From: an uncultured Actinomycetes bacterium
GTDB lineage: Bacteria; Actinomycetota; Thermoleophilia; Gaiellales; F1-60-MAGs149
Direction: 5' to 3'
NCBI GenBank assembly: GCA_903960645.1
Contig: CAJCBN010000063.1
Coordinates: forward strand, 1-5,710
DNA length: 5,710 nt
Shown here: positions 4,158 to 5,710 of the stretch, piece by piece
Layout of the letters: every line of letters begins with the position of its first letter
Numbering within the stretch: position 1 is the first letter of the stretch
The notes under the pieces: model-generated
What the model was told of the DNA's origin: nothing
Seen by the model: the letters and a program-made list of their open reading frames with translations, nothing else
Databases searched by the model: none
Program-made: the position numbers and the translations under genes

Positions 4158-5492
4158 ATGACCGTCAAGCAGCTTCAGGCCAAGGGCGTGCGCATCCTGC
4201 GCCTCGTCTACAGCGATCTCTACGGCGTCCAGCGCGGCAAGGACGTCCTGCTCAGCCGCTCGGCGCACGCGATCAGCCACGGCAAGCCCTTCGTCGAGGC
4301 GGTCATGACGATCGACCATCGGCACAACATCGTCAGTGGCGACGAGGCCGGCTTCCGCGACTTCATCGCGGTGCCCGATCTCAAGACGGCGCGCATCGAT
4401 CCGCTCGATCCGACGGTCGCGATCGTCCTCTGCGACCTGCAGTCGGTGCCGTCGCACAAGCCGTCGGGCCTCGATCCCCGCGGGGCGCTCAAGCGCATCA
4501 CCGCACGCTACGGCGCGCTCGGCTTCACGCCGATCGTCGCCCATGAGCTCGAGTTCTACCTCCTTGAGCGCAGTGACGCCGGCGTCGGCGGCCTGCGCCC
4601 GCTGCCGATGCGCGACTCGAGCGTCTACACCGTCGGGCCGCTCGCCGATCCGACCGGCATCGTGCGGACGATGTTCGACGCCTGCGACGCGTTCGGGCTC
4701 GAGCCGATCTCGATGGCGCAGGAGTACGGCCACGCCCAGCACGAGATCAACCTCACGCATGGTGAAGCAGTCTCGTCCACCGATCGCGCCTTCCTGTTCA
4801 AGTCGCTGGTGAAGCAGCTGGCCGACAAGGAGGGCATCGTGGCGACCTTCATGGGCATGCCGGTCGACGACGACGAATGCTCCGGCTACCACCTGCACGC
4901 CTCGCTCGTGAACGCGGCCGGCAAGAACCTGTTTGACGCTCCGCGGGCCAAAGACGGCCTGTCGGAACTGGCCCACCACTTCATCGCCGGCGTCATGGCG
5001 CACGCTCCGGGCATCTCCGGCCTGCTCAACCCGACGGTCAACTCCTACAAGCGCATCGTCAACGGCGGCCTGGCACCGAAGTTCGCCAACTGGGGCCACG
5101 ACAACCGCTTGGCGATGCTGCGGATCGGGGAGGAGCGCGGTCCGGCCGCGCGCGCCGAGGTGCGCTCCGGCGACGGTGCCGCGAACCCCTATCTCATCAG
5201 TGCCGCCATCCTGGCCGCCGGTCTCGACGGGATCGAGCGCAAGCTCAAGTCGCCCAAGCCGGTGGTCGGCAACTTCTACGAGGGACCCGAAGCCGCGATG
5301 GGCCAGCCGCTGCCTGCCTCGCTCGGCGCCGCGCTCGACGCACTCGAAGCCGACACCCGACTCGTCAAGCTGATCGGGCCGGAGCTGATCGAGGTCTTCC
5401 TCCGCAATAAGCGCTACGAGCTCGCACGCTGGGAGGCGCACCAGAACCGGCTGACGGCCTGGGAGATCGAGGAGTACGCCGAGGCGCTCTAG
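4158..5492 (+). CDS. Glutamine synthetase-family gamma-glutamyl ligase (amine-specific type)
   Basis: This 444-residue cytoplasmic protein has the glutamine synthetase fold. Such enzymes use ATP to activate glutamate as gamma-glutamyl phosphate and join it to ammonia or an amine. The N-terminal beta-grasp part contains SDLYGVQRGK (19-28). Metal ligands inferred by aligning motifs to the bacterial enzyme are E130 and E132 (HELEFYLL), E189 and E196 (QEYGHAQHEINL), H245 (SGYHLHASL) and E334 (ARAEVRSGDG). Glutamate and phosphate residues are conserved in NPTVNSYKR (291-299), NR (316-317) and R336, with ANPYL at 342-346. The flap position that carries the ammonium-site Glu in true glutamine synthetases (PGYEAP type) reads NGGLAP, with Leu305. 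No adenylylation-type Tyr motif is evident. This favours a PuuA/GlnA3/GlnA4-like amine ligase over nitrogen-assimilating GlnA. The amine is unknown. The gene is divergent from the FAH-SDR operon and may share its operator. Confidence 0.88.
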   Translation: MTVKQLQAKGVRILRLVYSDLYGVQRGKDVLLSRSAHAISHGKPFVEAVMTIDHRHNIVSGDEAGFRDFIAVPDLKTARIDPLDPTVAIVLCDLQSVPSHKPSGLDPRGALKRITARYGALGFTPIVAHELEFYLLERSDAGVGGLRPLPMRDSSVYTVGPLADPTGIVRTMFDACDAFGLEPISMAQEYGHAQHEINLTHGEAVSSTDRAFLFKSLVKQLADKEGIVATFMGMPVDDDECSGYHLHASLVNAAGKNLFDAPRAKDGLSELAHHFIAGVMAHAPGISGLLNPTVNSYKRIVNGGLAPKFANWGHDNRLAMLRIGEERGPAARAEVRSGDGAANPYLISAAILAAGLDGIERKLKSPKPVVGNFYEGPEAAMGQPLPASLGAALDALEADTRLVKLIGPELIEVFLRNKRYELARWEAHQNRLTAWEIEEYAEAL

Positions 5493-5616
5493 CGGGGTTG
5501 GCGCGGCCCGGCAGTGCGCCCGGTGTCCAGTCCAGTCGGCCTGGCTAGCTGTTCTGCTTAGTTGCCTGTGAGACGGGGCGATGGTGGCTGGGTGTCGAGG
5601 TGCCGCTCGGGTCTGG
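5493..5616. other. Noncoding sequence downstream of the glutamine-synthetase-like gene
   Basis: No open frame with coding character is seen on either strand. A GGCGC/GCGCC inverted repeat (5500-5504 with 5516-5520, 11-base loop) follows the stop closely but has no U-tract, so it is at best a weak terminator. A tiny CCAGT tandem (about 5527-5536) is present. TGCCTGTG at 5563-5570 recurs at 5661-5668 beyond the palindrome, suggesting degenerate repeat material. Confidence 0.4.
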
Positions 5617-5681
5617 ATGCGACTAAGGGGTCAGACCCTTTTGTCGCATTACCGCTCGGGTGCCTGTGGTTAGCTCGGGTG
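5605..5681 (+). repeat. Short direct repeats GCTCGGGT (three copies)
   Basis: GCTCGGGT occurs at 5605-5612, 5654-5661 and 5673-5680. The first two are preceded by CC (CCGCTCGGGT), and the last two extend to GCTCGGGTG and lie 19 bases apart. The first two copies bracket the 33-nt palindrome, one on each side. They may be remnants of a repeat unit that includes the palindrome. Confidence 0.5.
5617..5649. repeat. REP-like 33-nt palindrome with GGGTC-A-GACCC core
   Basis: Arms of 16 bases flank a central A5633. The outer seven bases are perfect (ATGCGAC with GTCGCAT). The inner part is GGGTC-A-GACCC next to an AA/TT pair. Over the 16 positions there is one T/T mismatch and one G/T pair. Extragenic palindromes with a GGGTCAGACCC-type core are, to my knowledge, dispersed in many environmental genomes and often sit near RAYT/IS200-like transposases. 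No transposase is visible here. The structure could also fold in RNA and, with its CCCTTTT half, contribute to ending transcription of the upstream gene, although it lies 124 bases past the stop. Confidence 0.7.
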
Positions 5682-5694
5682 TTTACGGCGGTCA

Positions 5695-5710
5695 ATGCGA
5701 CGAAAGGGTC
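5695..5710. repeat. Left half of a second REP-like palindrome, cut by the window edge
   Basis: ATGCGACGAAAGGGTC equals the 16-base left arm of the palindrome at 5617-5649 with two differences. It equals the complement of that palindrome's right arm with one difference. The window ends exactly where the central base would be. A further copy, or an inverted partner, therefore very probably continues beyond 5710. Confidence 0.6.

Noticed and set aside
4073..4168. N-terminal extension of the FAH protein to the in-frame start at 4168
   Set aside because: The 32 extra residues do not look like FAH sequence, would run through the divergent promoter region and the start of the ligase gene, and ignore the well-placed GGAGG before the ATG at 4072.
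1589..4546. A very long open frame on the plus strand (985 codons)
   Set aside because: It overlaps four genes with clear family motifs in other frames or on the other strand. Its translation is dominated by Arg, Gly, Ala and Pro with no recognisable domain. Long stop-free frames opposite real genes are expected at this GC content.
4134..5441. A 435-codon open frame antisense to the glutamine-synthetase-like gene
   Set aside because: The plus-strand frame carries all family motifs. The antisense product shows only the Val/Asp/Arg/Glu-rich composition that mirrors codon bias, has no family resemblance and has no ribosome site.
5617..5710. The repeated palindromes as a CRISPR array
   Set aside because: There are only one and a half units and the repeats are full palindromes with arm variation. 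The intervening sequence carries its own short direct repeats, and no cas gene is present.

Overview
The window is uniformly GC-rich, uses GTG as well as ATG starts, and has a tRNA gene without an encoded CCA end. This suggests a high-GC actinobacterium. The gene set and the palindromic repeats would fit a soil lineage such as Thermoleophilia, but that placement is an impression from style, not something the sequence proves.

Layout. (1) 1-512, plus: the C-terminal part of a PLP-dependent cysteine-desulfurase-like class V aminotransferase. (2) 555-638, plus: a complete tRNA-Leu(CAG). (3) 661-1596, minus: a Sua5-type threonylcarbamoyl-AMP synthase, facing the tRNA. (4) 1638-2465, plus: an uncharacterised protein with four predicted membrane segments, divergent from the synthase and apparently leaderless. 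(5) 2462-4072, minus: a two-gene operon, an FAH-family hydrolase/isomerase followed with no gap (TAG then ATG) by a classical SDR dehydrogenase. The SDR stop codon overlaps the stop of the convergent membrane-protein gene. (6) 4073-4157: a compact divergent control region with a perfect 7+1+7 palindrome, good ribosome sites on both sides and a good -10 box for the plus strand. (7) 4158-5492, plus: a glutamine-synthetase-family gamma-glutamyl ligase that keeps the metal and ATP residues but has Leu at the ammonium-site flap Glu position. (8) 5493-5710: noncoding DNA with a 33-nt REP-like palindrome, the left half of a second copy cut by the window edge, and short direct repeats between them.

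How they may work together. Items 1-3 are housekeeping or unrelated. The FAH-SDR operon and the divergent ligase share a control region and look like a catabolic locus. The SDR could oxidise an alcohol and the FAH protein could hydrolyse or isomerise the resulting 2,4-diketo acid. This is the logic of the non-phosphorylating L-fucose/L-rhamnose routes. The ligase probably gamma-glutamylates an organic amine. Whether these are one pathway or two neighbouring ones cannot be decided here. I see no CRISPR array, phage gene or complete transposon in the window.
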